Positions 7,689 to 15,637 are shown, counted from the first letter of the stretch. The stretch is DNA of 36,675 nucleotides from Chloroflexota bacterium (GCA_016210565.1 JACQUA010000314.1:1-36675); one strand, 5' to 3'. A program made the numbers and translations. The notes: generated from the sequence alone by a model not told the origin.

Positions 7689-8401
7689 TAGGCAAGATTC
7701 CCTGGGATACTGGACACCGCGGCGCTTATACCCTCAAAGAATGGTCAATAGACCCCGAGCGTTCCGCATTGCTAATAATTGATATGCAGAGGGGTTATAT
7801 TGACCCCGGTTGGGGCATTGGAACAGTTCTCAGACGAGGCTACCCTAAAATATACGATTACTACCATAGTCGTTTGGCGCAGAAAGTGTTACCGAATATA
7901 CTCGCACTTCGAGACTTCTTCCGTGACCATAAGTTGGAAATTTTCTATACGCGCATGGGGTTCCAATTACCCGAAGCCAGGGACTTGCCTGAACATAATT
8001 GGAGAAGAGCCCTTCTGCGACAGCAGGAGCAAGAAGAGCGATCAGTCTTTTTCAAAGAAAGCCGCGAGTATGAAATAGTAGAAGCCCTGCAGCCTCTTCC
8101 GGGCGAGGTGGTGCTTGACAAAAACTCGTTGAATCCGTTTAACTCGACCCCTCTTGCGCAAGTCCTTCACAACATGAGCCTGGAAAACCTGATAATTACT
8201 GGAGTCCTTACCAACGGGGCCGTGGAAAGCACGGCCAGGACGGGCGGAGATCGGGGTTACAATACGGTAGTCGTAGAGGATGCTTGCGCTGCATATTCCC
8301 GCGATGAAGATGCCTTGCGCATTCCTCCCCCTTCCTCGTTTGTGCCGAAGCCCGCGTACGAGATGATTCGGAACTTACGGGTTCTACTGGCGGCGAAATA
8401 G
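7685..8401 (+). CDS. Isochorismatase-like protein lacking the catalytic Cys
   Basis: This 238-residue paralog of the preceding gene overlaps its stop by 4 bp (ATGA), so the two are translationally coupled. The fold motifs are kept, with Asp33 (LIIDMQRGY) and Lys146 (VLDKNS). The nucleophile position reads TNGAVESTAR, with Ala179 (codon gcc) where the partner has THGCVENTAR. The protein should therefore be hydrolytically inactive by the normal mechanism. It may be a structural or regulatory subunit of the upstream enzyme. The reading frame is full length with a normal C-terminus, so decay is not the simplest reading. It also has an extra insert (PGWGIGTVLRRGYPK) after the first strand. Confidence 0.87.
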   Translation: MIGKIPWDTGHRGAYTLKEWSIDPERSALLIIDMQRGYIDPGWGIGTVLRRGYPKIYDYYHSRLAQKVLPNILALRDFFRDHKLEIFYTRMGFQLPEARDLPEHNWRRALLRQQEQEERSVFFKESREYEIVEALQPLPGEVVLDKNSLNPFNSTPLAQVLHNMSLENLIITGVLTNGAVESTARTGGDRGYNTVVVEDACAAYSRDEDALRIPPPSSFVPKPAYEMIRNLRVLLAAK

Positions 8402-8433
8402 CTGGAACGAAATTAAGAAAGAGGTTTGGGCCA

Positions 8434-9636
8434 ATGGCGAAAAAGGAGTTTCTTCCGCGCCACCTTTGGGGGCTTTGCAGGGTTTCTAAGATAGTGGCAA
8501 CCGTGGCATTCATATCATTCGTGGCTGCGGCCTGTGCTCCCACGATCTCATCCCCTCCTATGTCGGTGCCATCAGGTTCCTCGGCCGAGCAGAGGCCAAC
8601 TAGATCAGCCTGGGAAGAAGATTGGGGTAATACCTTGAAGAAAGCACAGAAGGAGGGGAGTGTTGTTGTTTACGGAGCCGGTGGTGCTTCCATACTAAAG
8701 TCAGCGGCTACTGACCTAATCAAGGAAAAGTTTGGTTTCAACCTCGAAACGGTCACCGGCCAGGTCGGAGCGCTAAACGTCAAAATAAGGAGGGAGCGCC
8801 AGGCAGGCCTGTTTTTGGCTGACCTCTACATGAGCGGACTCAAAGATATCCGAGAGTTAAAGCAAGACAATGCTCTGCAGCCAATGAAACCCGAGTTTGT
8901 TCATCCCGAGGTCATGGACCCGAAAGGCTGGTTCGGGGGACAGCTGCCACCAATGGACAAGGAGGGCATAACGGTTACATGGGCACAGTTCGTGGAAAGC
9001 TTCATAGCAATCAATACAGATCTGGTAAACCCGCAAGACATTAGAACCTTGAGGGACCTTATGGGCCCAAAATGGAAAGGGAAGATGATTATTAACGACC
9101 CCAGCATTGGCTCCGGTGCCGGCTTCACGGGTTTCAGCACTCTCATATTTCACAAGATAGTAGATTTAGACTTTTTTCGGGAGCTAATGACTAAGCAGGA
9201 CCTCGTGGTAACGAGGGATCTGAACCTTCAGGTCCAGGGGTTGGCCAAGGGCAAGTATTTGATAGCCCTGGGACCTGCCGCCACGCGGATGGAGGCACTA
9301 ATACAGACTGGAGCCCCCGTAGCCTATCTGATATCCGACAATGGCGTTTACCTTACAGCAGGCGGCTCTTCCATCGCTATGTTTGACAAAGCTCCTCACC
9401 CTAACGCTGCCAGGATTTTGCTTAACTGGTCCCTGACGAGGGAAGGGCAGTTGCTGTTGCAGAATGCGTCGGGACTGCAGAGTCTGAGGGAAGACATCCC
9501 AACAGACACTCTGAACCCGTTTAGGGTCAGGCTGCGGGACAGGAAATACATCCGCAACCCAACCGACGGTGAAGAATTTCTCGTGAACGATTATCCTAGG
9601 TATACTCAGTGGGCAAGAGAAATATTTGCCCGTTAG
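8434..9636 (+). CDS. Solute-binding lipoprotein (ABC type), paralog 2
   Basis: This 400-residue protein has a clear lipoprotein signal: a basic N-terminus, a hydrophobic stretch and the lipobox VAAAC with Cys34, followed by a Ser/Pro-rich linker. The mature domain resembles the protein at 5827 segment by segment: SAWEEDWGNTLKKAQKEGSVVVYG, AINTDLVNPQDI, GPKWKGKMIINDPS and PHPNAARILLNWSLTREG. It should be membrane-anchored on the outside and bind a small ligand. It ends the five-gene operon; there is no transporter permease or ATPase downstream, only mobile DNA. Two binding proteins in one operon suggest different ligands or affinities, which is inference. Confidence 0.88.
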   Translation: MAKKEFLPRHLWGLCRVSKIVATVAFISFVAAACAPTISSPPMSVPSGSSAEQRPTRSAWEEDWGNTLKKAQKEGSVVVYGAGGASILKSAATDLIKEKFGFNLETVTGQVGALNVKIRRERQAGLFLADLYMSGLKDIRELKQDNALQPMKPEFVHPEVMDPKGWFGGQLPPMDKEGITVTWAQFVESFIAINTDLVNPQDIRTLRDLMGPKWKGKMIINDPSIGSGAGFTGFSTLIFHKIVDLDFFRELMTKQDLVVTRDLNLQVQGLAKGKYLIALGPAATRMEALIQTGAPVAYLISDNGVYLTAGGSSIAMFDKAPHPNAARILLNWSLTREGQLLLQNASGLQSLREDIPTDTLNPFRVRLRDRKYIRNPTDGEEFLVNDYPRYTQWAREIFAR

Positions 9637-9784
9637 CGCGTTCTTGGATGTTAGCTATAGTAGAGCCTGGCAAACCGCCTGATTTTCGTCTTGCCATCCG
9701 CTGCCAAATTGGCCCGAGTTGGCCAGCCGTGGGGTAGAGCGGACTACCCAGCGTGGCGAGGCAATCCCCCCGGCATCTTACCCA
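9637..9784. other. Featureless spacer
   Basis: No gene, terminator or repeat was recognised between the end of the operon and the repeat module. Confidence 0.4.
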
Positions 9785-9957
9785 GTAATAGGTAAGTTTT
9801 TCCAAAAAATCCCCCATGCCTACTTGGAGCGGGTGCCGTGGATGATGAAAATACGCCGTTCACTTGGCGAACCCGTAGCGCCAGGTGGCACATGCCCGCC
9901 CAGGTCAACCGGGGCGGGTCGTAGCTAAGTCGACTCCCGGCTTGCTTTCGTAGCAAC
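9785..9957. repeat. Non-coding repeat module A, copy 1
   Basis: This is an imperfect direct repeat of 10102-10272, starting GTAATAGGTAAGTTTTTCC in both. It contains nested hairpins: GTGCC/GGCAC with inner TGG/CCA, GTTC/GAAC, and CCCGCC/GGCGGG. The stems persist in the second copy despite substitutions, which suggests a structured RNA or DNA. No coding sense was found. Confidence 0.7.
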
Positions 9958-9988
9958 TTGCTGTCGATATTACCGGGTCATTACAGAA

Positions 9989-10013
9989 GCCGGGGTTTAG
10001 CCTCGGCTTTTTG
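9989..10013 (+). terminator. Hairpin plus T-tract (older copy)
   Basis: AGCCGGGG, a TTTAG loop and CCTCGGCT form an 8-bp stem with one G-U pair, followed by a run of T. It is the diverged counterpart of the hairpin at 10441-10465. It would stop transcription running rightward from the solute-binding operon. Confidence 0.6.
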
Positions 10014-10016
10014 AAT

Positions 10017-10106
10017 TCATGGCGATCTTATCTTGGGTAATTCCGCGAATGAAGTTAACGGCTTTGCTGATAAAGCCAGGGAAATACTTAACGGTTCAAT
10101 GGTAAT
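10017..10106 (-). pseudogene. Remnant of IS66 transposase C-terminus
   Basis: Read on the minus strand this fragment gives EPLSISLALSAKPLTSF followed by AELPKIRSP and a stop. It matches 20 of the last 26 residues of the intact transposase ending at 10470. It is a truncated second copy of the element's 3' end, produced by tandem duplication of modules A and B. Confidence 0.75.
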
Positions 10107-10272
10107 AGGTAAGTTTTTCCAAAAAATGCCCATGGTTGCTTGGAACAGGTGCCATGGACCATGAAAATAGGCCGTTCATTTGGCGAACCGGTAGCCCCAC
10201 GTTGCATATGCCCGCCTAAGTGGACCGGGCGGGTCGTGGCCAGGTCGACTCCCGGCTTACTTTCGTAGCAAA
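10102..10272. repeat. Non-coding repeat module A, copy 2
   Basis: This is the second copy of the module at 9785-9957, diverged at many positions but keeping the CCCGCC/GGCGGG and GTTC/GAAC stems. After CGTAGCA the homology is interrupted by about 135 bp holding a small palindromic element. It then resumes at 10408 with module B, the 3' end of the IS66-type element. Confidence 0.7.
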
Positions 10273-10301
10273 CGCCAATGAGCTGCGCTCACCACAGAGA
10301 T

Positions 10302-10387
10302 ACTAAGCGTCTCATAATAGTCTGATACATCATTTTGCTTTACATCGCGTTAAAGCGAGACCATTCTATTATGAGACCACTAGTATG
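10302..10387. mobile_element. Small palindromic (MITE-like) insertion
   Basis: GTCTCATAATAG (10309-10320) and its exact reverse complement CTATTATGAGAC (10366-10377) form a 12-bp perfect inverted repeat. It extends imperfectly outward through ATACTA on both sides. An inner TCGC/GCGA hairpin lies between. It sits within sequence that interrupts the A-B repeat unit, so it was inserted after the duplication. No coding capacity; the parent transposase is unknown. Confidence 0.5.
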
Positions 10388-10440
10388 AAGATGGCTATTT
10401 TGCGGGGAACTCGCTGTTGATATTACAGGGTGATTGGAGA

Positions 10441-10465
10441 AGCCGAGGTTTAGCCTCGGCTTTTT
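10441..10465 (+). terminator. Rho-independent terminator facing the IS
   Basis: AGCCGAGG (10441-10448), loop TTTAG and CCTCGGCT (10454-10461) form a perfect 8-bp stem followed by T residues to 10465. It points toward the 3' end of the convergent transposase gene. It would shield the element from rightward read-through. Confidence 0.75.
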
Positions 10466-10469
10466 GAAT

Positions 10470-11930
10470 TTAGGGCGACCTTATTTTGGGTAATTCGGTA
10501 AATGAAGTTAAGGGCCCGGCTGATAGAGACTGGAAAATAGCTAAAGGTTCAAGGCCATTCAAGACGCCTGTCTGGATGATACTCATCAGCACCGCCTGGT
10601 TTGCAGCCCCTAAAGCTGAGCGGTTACCAAAGGTGATCTTCCTCATAATGACACATGGCCTCAGTTGCCGCTCGGCCCGATTATTGGTCGGCTCAACCAG
10701 GGGATTATCCAGGAAGGTGAATAATTCCTGGTTATGTTTTATTATGCGCTTACGGAGACGCCGCGCATCTTTGTGGTTAGTCGGTAACAACACTAATTCC
10801 ATCATTCTGGAGATGCCCCGCTCCTTTTCCTGGGCCAGATCTTCATAGACCCTCGTCCCCTCATGATATTCATGCCAAACCTCAATAGTCTGTTTTAATA
10901 GCGTCTTCAATCCCTGGCAAAATATCCCATCAATAGTATCTGGGGCGAACGTATTCTTCTGCTGGATTTTCTTAATCTCCGCCAGAAGATGCCCCAGGCA
11001 ACGCTGCTTGGCCGAGGTCTGATGTTTGTTATAAGCCGAATAAAAATCGCTAGTCAAAGTCCCCTCATAGTTCTCACCTAAAATATTACCGACCACCTTG
11101 CTGCCGCGGCTTTTGTCGATTTGATACAAGGCCGCATCTTTATTGGTAAAGACCCACAACCAGTGATTCTGACCATTAACCCGCCAACCTGTTTCATCAG
11201 CGTTGATACCAGCCGAATGGCGGACCCGGTGTTTTATCCCTTCGTACATTGAAGCGCCGTTTTGGGCTTGCTCCCTGTTAAAAGCCAAAAATGATGGGTG
11301 AGTAAGATTGATACCAAAGACGTTTTTGAATATCTTGGCTACCTTTCGATAGGGTACACTGATATGGCGCAGGTAGCCGCCCACCGCCCGAGCCTGAACT
11401 CCGATTCGATCACCAGGCGTTATGGGTCCTTTTGTTTTAGCCCAAACCGTCTTTTGGCACCGCTTACAATAGCCATAATAGAGCCGGTAACAGGTCACCT
11501 TCTTCTTTATCTCAATATCTTCTACCACATGCTCATCGAAATGTTTCTCATAGGCCTTAACCTCACCACCGCACTTATCACATTTGTCAGGATAGATATC
11601 AATAAATTCCGAAATCTCTTCCGGGCGTCGGCGGCTGTTGCCATGATGACCGCAATGAGCGCCGCGTTTCGGACGGTTAACATCTGGATCTGGCTTTACT
11701 TGAGGCTTGAACATCTTACCCAGCATTTGCTTCAATTGATAACTCAGCGTCTCCTTTTCCTCTTTAAGCTTTTGGTTTTCCTGGCGCAGCTTTTCCATCT
11801 CTGCCTGAGCCAGCGCCATCACCTTTTCCATTTCCAGGGTCTGCTGGCTTAAACAATCCCGCTCCCCCATCAAATGCCGAACATTGCCCCCATTTAGATA
11901 GGGACAATCGGTACCATGATGACACTCCAC
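10470..11930 (-). CDS. IS66-type transposase
   Basis: This 486-residue IS66 family (TnpC-like) transposase starts at GTG 11930. An N-terminal coiled coil rich in Glu/Lys (about 30-75) is followed by a Zn-binding region (CDKCGG and YCKRC). The DDE catalytic core follows, with GINADETGW, LTSDFYSAYN and, for the Glu, EPTNNRAERQLRP. Length and domain order are normal, so the protein may be active. The start lies one base after the stop of the DruA-like gene on the same strand, so the two were probably one transcription unit. tnpA and tnpB, present in classical IS66, are not seen. Confidence 0.93.
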   Translation of the reverse strand: MECHHGTDCPYLNGGNVRHLMGERDCLSQQTLEMEKVMALAQAEMEKLRQENQKLKEEKETLSYQLKQMLGKMFKPQVKPDPDVNRPKRGAHCGHHGNSRRRPEEISEFIDIYPDKCDKCGGEVKAYEKHFDEHVVEDIEIKKKVTCYRLYYGYCKRCQKTVWAKTKGPITPGDRIGVQARAVGGYLRHISVPYRKVAKIFKNVFGINLTHPSFLAFNREQAQNGASMYEGIKHRVRHSAGINADETGWRVNGQNHWLWVFTNKDAALYQIDKSRGSKVVGNILGENYEGTLTSDFYSAYNKHQTSAKQRCLGHLLAEIKKIQQKNTFAPDTIDGIFCQGLKTLLKQTIEVWHEYHEGTRVYEDLAQEKERGISRMMELVLLPTNHKDARRLRKRIIKHNQELFTFLDNPLVEPTNNRAERQLRPCVIMRKITFGNRSALGAANQAVLMSIIQTGVLNGLEPLAIFQSLSAGPLTSFTELPKIRSP

Positions 11931-11931
11931 T

Positions 11932-12309
11932 CTATTTGCCTTCCCTCTTTGGCCCTTTCTGCTGGCCTACCCCCTGGCTGAGGGCCTTCCGGAATCTTTC
12001 TAGCAGCGGGTAAAGGTAAATATCCTTCACGGGCACTTTAAGGGTAGCATACCGATCATTGCGGCTGCGCCCCTTGGTTTGACCTGCCAAAATCCAGTTG
12101 GCCGCCTGGTAACAGACGCCCCGGAAGCACTCCCGTTGCACAAAGGTTTCCAGTAGATAGAGGGGATGTCCGTATTTCTCCATCCAGTCCGAACTGATGC
12201 GCCTGGCGACTCGTCCCAGGATATGACTGGCCAGGTGCGGCACCCTGACCCAGGGCAAAATCAAAAAGCGCATATTGTTGGTAAGGAAGTTGAGATTTAC
12301 CTTTCTGGT
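11932..12309 (-). pseudogene. DruA-like (DUF4338) gene, 3' half
   Basis: This is the C-terminal part of a DUF4338 protein split by the ISL3-type element at 12310-13614. It carries the family hallmarks NNMRFLILPWVRVPHLASHI, LLETFVQRECFRGVCYQAAN and LAGQTKGRSRND. Joining it to 13615-14153 with one copy of the 8-bp target duplication restores a single 302-residue frame (junction TRKVNLNFL). DUF4338 is the domain of DruA in the Druantia anti-phage system, and solo genes occur beside transposases. Its function here is unknown. The half itself is uninterrupted but lacks its start. Confidence 0.85.
12302..12309. repeat. Target-site duplication, left
   Basis: TTTCTGGT, repeated exactly at 13615-13622, flanks the ISL3-type element. 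Eight bases is the size expected for this family. Confidence 0.9.
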
Positions 12310-13614
12310 GGCTCTTTCTCAAACTGAGTGGGTAAGGTATACTCAGGGAAAAAGGGAGGAGCCCACACAGTGGAATCACTGGAAGATCTGTTTTCAAAGG
12401 CGATCAAACTAGAGGCACCCTGGAAGATTACCCACATAGGGTTTGATGAAGCCGGAGGAGTGATCAGGCTGTTTATTGACTTCCCCAGAGGAAGTGTCTT
12501 CCGCTGTCCGGTCTGTGGAAAAGAGGCGAAGGCCTACGATACCGCAGAAAAGGAATGGAGACATCTCAATTTCTTCCAATATGCCTGCTACCTGAAAGTG
12601 AGGGTTCCGAGAATCGATTGTCCGGATGACGGAATACGTCAGATCGAGGTGCCCTGGGCGCGCGCCGCCGCCGACTTTACCTTTCTTTTTGAAGCCTTTG
12701 CCATGACCCTGGTACGAGAGATGACCGTGAATAAGGTGTCGCAGATTATCAAGGTAGATGATAACAAACTCTGGAGAATGATGCACCACTACACTGAGGC
12801 AGCCCGCCAGCAACAGGACTTCTCTGAAGTGACAAAGATAGGGGTAGATGAAACGTCTAAAGCCAAAGGACATGACTATGTCTCTCTCTTTGTGGATTTA
12901 GAGGAAAGGCGCACTATCTTTGTAGCAGAGGGCAAAGGTTCGGAAACCATGACTGCCTTTACCCAGGATTTCAAGGAGCACCATGGGAATCCAGAGGATA
13001 TCACGGATGTCTCCATCGATATGTCCCCGGCCTTCATCAGTGGAGTAGAGGAAAACTTGCCCCGGGCCTCGATCACCTTCGACAGATACCATGTCACGAA
13101 GGTGATCAATACCGCGGTGGATACCGTGCGAAAGGAAGAGACCCAGGAGCAGGCGCTCCTACGAGGGCAGAAGTATCTCTTCCTAAAGAACCGGGATAAC
13201 CTTACCGAATCACAGCTCAAGACATTGCAGTCCATAGAATCTATGCCTCGACTGAACCTGAAGACAGTGAGAGCCTATCATATCCGTGAGAACTTTCAGG
13301 AAATCTACAAAGAGCAAACCCGGGAAGGGTTCGAAAGATCCCTCAAGAAATGGTATTTCTGGGCGAGCCATAGCCGCATTGAGCCCATCAAAGAAGCAGC
13401 CAAGACAATCAAGCGTCATTGGTCCGGCGTACTGCGCTGGTACGACAGCAAGATTAACAACGGTATCTTGGAAGGACTCAACAGCCTGGTTCAGGCGGCC
13501 AAAGCCAAGGCTCGGGGCTATCGAACCTTCAAAAATCTCAAGACGATGATCTATCCTTACCGGGAAACTCGACTATTCCAAAGTTGGGTTACCCACTTGA
13601 AATGAGAAAGAACC
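12310..13614 (+). mobile_element. ISL3-family insertion sequence (1305 bp)
   Basis: This is a complete element. Its 26-bp terminal inverted repeats match at 20 of 26 positions, beginning GGCTCTTTCTCA (12310) and, inverted, GGTTCTTTCTCA (ending 13614). Exact 8-bp duplications flank it. It carries one transposase gene and lies inside the DruA-like gene in the opposite orientation. Perfect duplications and intact flanking frames point to a recent insertion. Confidence 0.93.
12370..13605 (+). CDS. ISL3-family transposase
   Basis: This DDE transposase has about 411 residues from GTG 12370, chosen because GGGAGGA (12354-12360) precedes it. An earlier in-frame GTG at 12328 lies inside the terminal repeat. 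The N-terminal zinc-finger region (FRCPVCGK and, later, RIDCPDDG) and a helix-turn-helix region are followed by catalytic residues in IGVDETSKAKGHDY, VSIDMSPAF and NGILEGLNSLVQAAKAKARG. The order and spacing are those of ISL3 (transposase_12) proteins. The frame is intact and the stop is 9 bp before the right end. Confidence 0.94.
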   Translation: MESLEDLFSKAIKLEAPWKITHIGFDEAGGVIRLFIDFPRGSVFRCPVCGKEAKAYDTAEKEWRHLNFFQYACYLKVRVPRIDCPDDGIRQIEVPWARAAADFTFLFEAFAMTLVREMTVNKVSQIIKVDDNKLWRMMHHYTEAARQQQDFSEVTKIGVDETSKAKGHDYVSLFVDLEERRTIFVAEGKGSETMTAFTQDFKEHHGNPEDITDVSIDMSPAFISGVEENLPRASITFDRYHVTKVINTAVDTVRKEETQEQALLRGQKYLFLKNRDNLTESQLKTLQSIESMPRLNLKTVRAYHIRENFQEIYKEQTREGFERSLKKWYFWASHSRIEPIKEAAKTIKRHWSGVLRWYDSKINNGILEGLNSLVQAAKAKARGYRTFKNLKTMIYPYRETRLFQSWVTHLK

Positions 13615-13622
13615 TTTCTGGT
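13615..13622. repeat. Target-site duplication, right
   Basis: TTTCTGGT, the exact partner of 12302-12309. Confidence 0.9.
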
Positions 13623-14153
13623 ATTAGCATCCCAACCGATAAAGTCATCCCGGGGAGCGCATTTCCAGGCTGCCGAACCAAAGAGGAGGCAGGCCAGGGG
13701 ATTATGCTCCCGGTCCAGAACCAGATACTTCATGTTCTCGCCCACAGTACGGCCGAAACCCAGATAATGGTACCGGGAAAGCAAACATTTGAAGAGGTCC
13801 AGAAGGGAGGCCTCTTCGACCAGCTCGACATGTATGGGCGCCAGGGCACTCAAGGCGCAGGCAATAGGCTCAGTTTTATGTGGAACACAGGGAATACAGA
13901 CCTTGCCACAGCCCCGACCGGGAGTTTGACGTCTGGGCAAGGTGATATGGCCCCGCTGCTCTAATTTCGAAAGAAGGGTGCGGCAAGCCATATCCTTGGC
14001 CCGGCCATTGGAGGCACGCCAATTCCACAGAAGGCATAGCTCTCTGGAAAGCCGGGTACGGTTCCACGATGGCTTATCCTGGATCAGCCGCTGAACTAAC
14101 TTGATGTCCCCATGCGTTGTTTCCCGTCCCTGGATGGTCATTATCTTTTCCAT
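13615..14153 (-). pseudogene. DruA-like (DUF4338) gene, 5' half
   Basis: This N-terminal part of the split DUF4338 gene begins at ATG 14153. The first 80 residues look like a winged-helix segment (IQDKPSWNRTRLSRELCLLW). The domain proper follows with SRYHYLGFGRTVGENMKYLV and GSAAWKCAPRDDFIGWD, and breaks at NTRK where the ISL3-type element was inserted. Read-through gives a short foreign tail ending at 13557. With the 3' half it would encode a 302-residue protein ending directly before the IS66-type transposase, so the pair probably moved as one element. Confidence 0.85.
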
Positions 14154-14206
14154 GAGTTGATATTATCATGGAAGGGAGAAGGAGTGCAGAGGAAAAACAC
14201 AAAAAT

Positions 14207-15466
14207 TCAACAGATTTTCTGAAGATTTTTTCTGCTAACCATCCGTGTCAAATCATTTAAGAATGTTACCGAACGGGGTGTCTGTTTCTTGCGGGGATTG
14301 GGTTGCTGCGTCCCCGTTTTCTTGTTGTAAGCCTGATACAGTTGGTTCAGCCTGGCATCGATGCTCCTTTTTAGCTGTGCTGGATTCAGTCTGTCATGAA
14401 GTTGCAGCAGCTCCTGCCTGGCCCTCCTGGTGAGCTGGCCGGACTCCAGGAGCCGCTGGTAAGGGGTTTTGGGCTGGTCGTACTTCCTCTTGACCCGGCC
14501 TCCGATCCTTTCCTTCCTGACCAGCTTCATCACCGGCTGGAAGAAGTTCTTGTACAGTCTCAGATCGGCGTACAGGTCGTTGATGATGGCCAGTTCATCC
14601 AGAGTATCGTGTCTCAAATAGCCGATGACTTTTCTGACGTGCGTCCAGTTCTTCTCCTCGATATAGGCGTTGTCGTTCTTCCGGCTGGGCCGGGAGCGGG
14701 TGAATTTGACCTTAGGTGTACCGTTGCAGTAGCGGTACAGTATGTCGTTCATGAACTCCTGCCCGTTGTCCGAGTCTATGCCCTTCCACTGGAAGGGCGT
14801 CTTGGCCCTGATTGCTTTCAATGCCTCGAAGACCCTGGCCTGGGCTTTCCCCATAATGGCTTGCCCTTCCCACCAGCCAGAGGAAATCTCGGTGGCGCTG
14901 ACGGTATTGATGTATTGTCCCATGGTGGAGGACCCGCAGTGGAACACCGTGTCTACTTCTAAATAGCCCACTTTGGAGGTATCCCACTGCGTCAGCCTGA
15001 CCTCTATCTTCTGCTTCAAAAGATAGGCCGGGCTCCGACCCCCTCTGGATCTGGCCTGGTGCAGGGTTTCCCTCTGGTGCTTCAGCTTTCTGTCGATAGT
15101 CGCCGGGCTGATTTTGACGAGCTTGTCGGCCACCTCGTCCGGGACCTTCAGCTCCCCCATTTCCCGCAGCTTGGCCACCTCCGTTTTCAGCACCGGCTCA
15201 AGCCTCTGCCCGCAGGGGTGGTCAAACACCTCCCACACCTCCGCCAGGGCCGCTCTTACAGCCCCGTCATATACGACATCCCTCCTCCTCCGGGGTTTGG
15301 CGCCAAGGCCATCAGCAGCCCTCAATCGCCTGATGGCATGCTTACGGCGCTGCCCCGTATTGGCACAGTATTCATTCAGTATCCGGGATTTCTCCTCCCT
15401 GGTTTTCGCCTGGCGGTATCTTTCTTTGAGCACCGTTACGTACTCGTTTCTGGAATGCATGTCCAT
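14207..15466 (-). CDS. rve-type (integrase-fold) transposase
   Basis: This 419-residue protein has an N-terminal helix-turn-helix region and an integrase core. Acidic residues occur in KVGYLEVDTVFHCG (Asp), GIDSDNGQEFMN (Asp) and RKNDNAYIEEKNW (Glu), the spacing of IS481/IS3-like rve transposases. The C-terminus is Lys/Arg-rich. An ATG at 15466 with an AGGAGG about 18 bases upstream is the likely start. I could not identify convincing terminal inverted repeats, so the element's ends and family name remain open. It is on the same strand as the IS66-type gene. Confidence 0.85.
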   Translation of the reverse strand: MDMHSRNEYVTVLKERYRQAKTREEKSRILNEYCANTGQRRKHAIRRLRAADGLGAKPRRRRDVVYDGAVRAALAEVWEVFDHPCGQRLEPVLKTEVAKLREMGELKVPDEVADKLVKISPATIDRKLKHQRETLHQARSRGGRSPAYLLKQKIEVRLTQWDTSKVGYLEVDTVFHCGSSTMGQYINTVSATEISSGWWEGQAIMGKAQARVFEALKAIRAKTPFQWKGIDSDNGQEFMNDILYRYCNGTPKVKFTRSRPSRKNDNAYIEEKNWTHVRKVIGYLRHDTLDELAIINDLYADLRLYKNFFQPVMKLVRKERIGGRVKRKYDQPKTPYQRLLESGQLTRRARQELLQLHDRLNPAQLKRSIDARLNQLYQAYNKKTGTQQPNPRKKQTPRSVTFLNDLTRMVSRKNLQKIC

Positions 15467-15608
15467 TGTGATGTAACTCGTTTACCTCCTGGATCGTTCC
15501 GGGAAATGACCGGGCTACATCTTACTCCTTTCTTCGTTGCTCGGTAATATTTTTCGTGATTTAACAGACATGCCTTGGGTAACATTTTAGATGATTCAAA
15601 TCGTATCC

Positions 15609-15637
15609 TTGACAGCTTTGAAGGGGCGATGTATCAT
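15609..15637 (+). promoter_or_regulatory. Sigma-70 type promoter
   Basis: TTGACA (15609-15614), a 17-bp spacer and TATCAT (15632-15637) form a near-consensus promoter 41 bp upstream of the truncated solute-binding-protein gene. It would also transcribe the ferredoxin gene that follows. Confidence 0.65.

Noticed and set aside
5073..9636. Isochorismatase genes plus EntE-like ligase as a siderophore locus
   Set aside because: No isochorismate synthase, DHB dehydrogenase, carrier protein or peptide synthetase is present, and the genes lie in separate operons about 10 kb apart.
9825..9862. Possible group II intron domain V in repeat module A
   Set aside because: A stem GAGCGG/CCGTTC around a GAAA-containing stretch looked suggestive, but the catalytic triad and bulge are not in place and no intron-encoded protein exists nearby.
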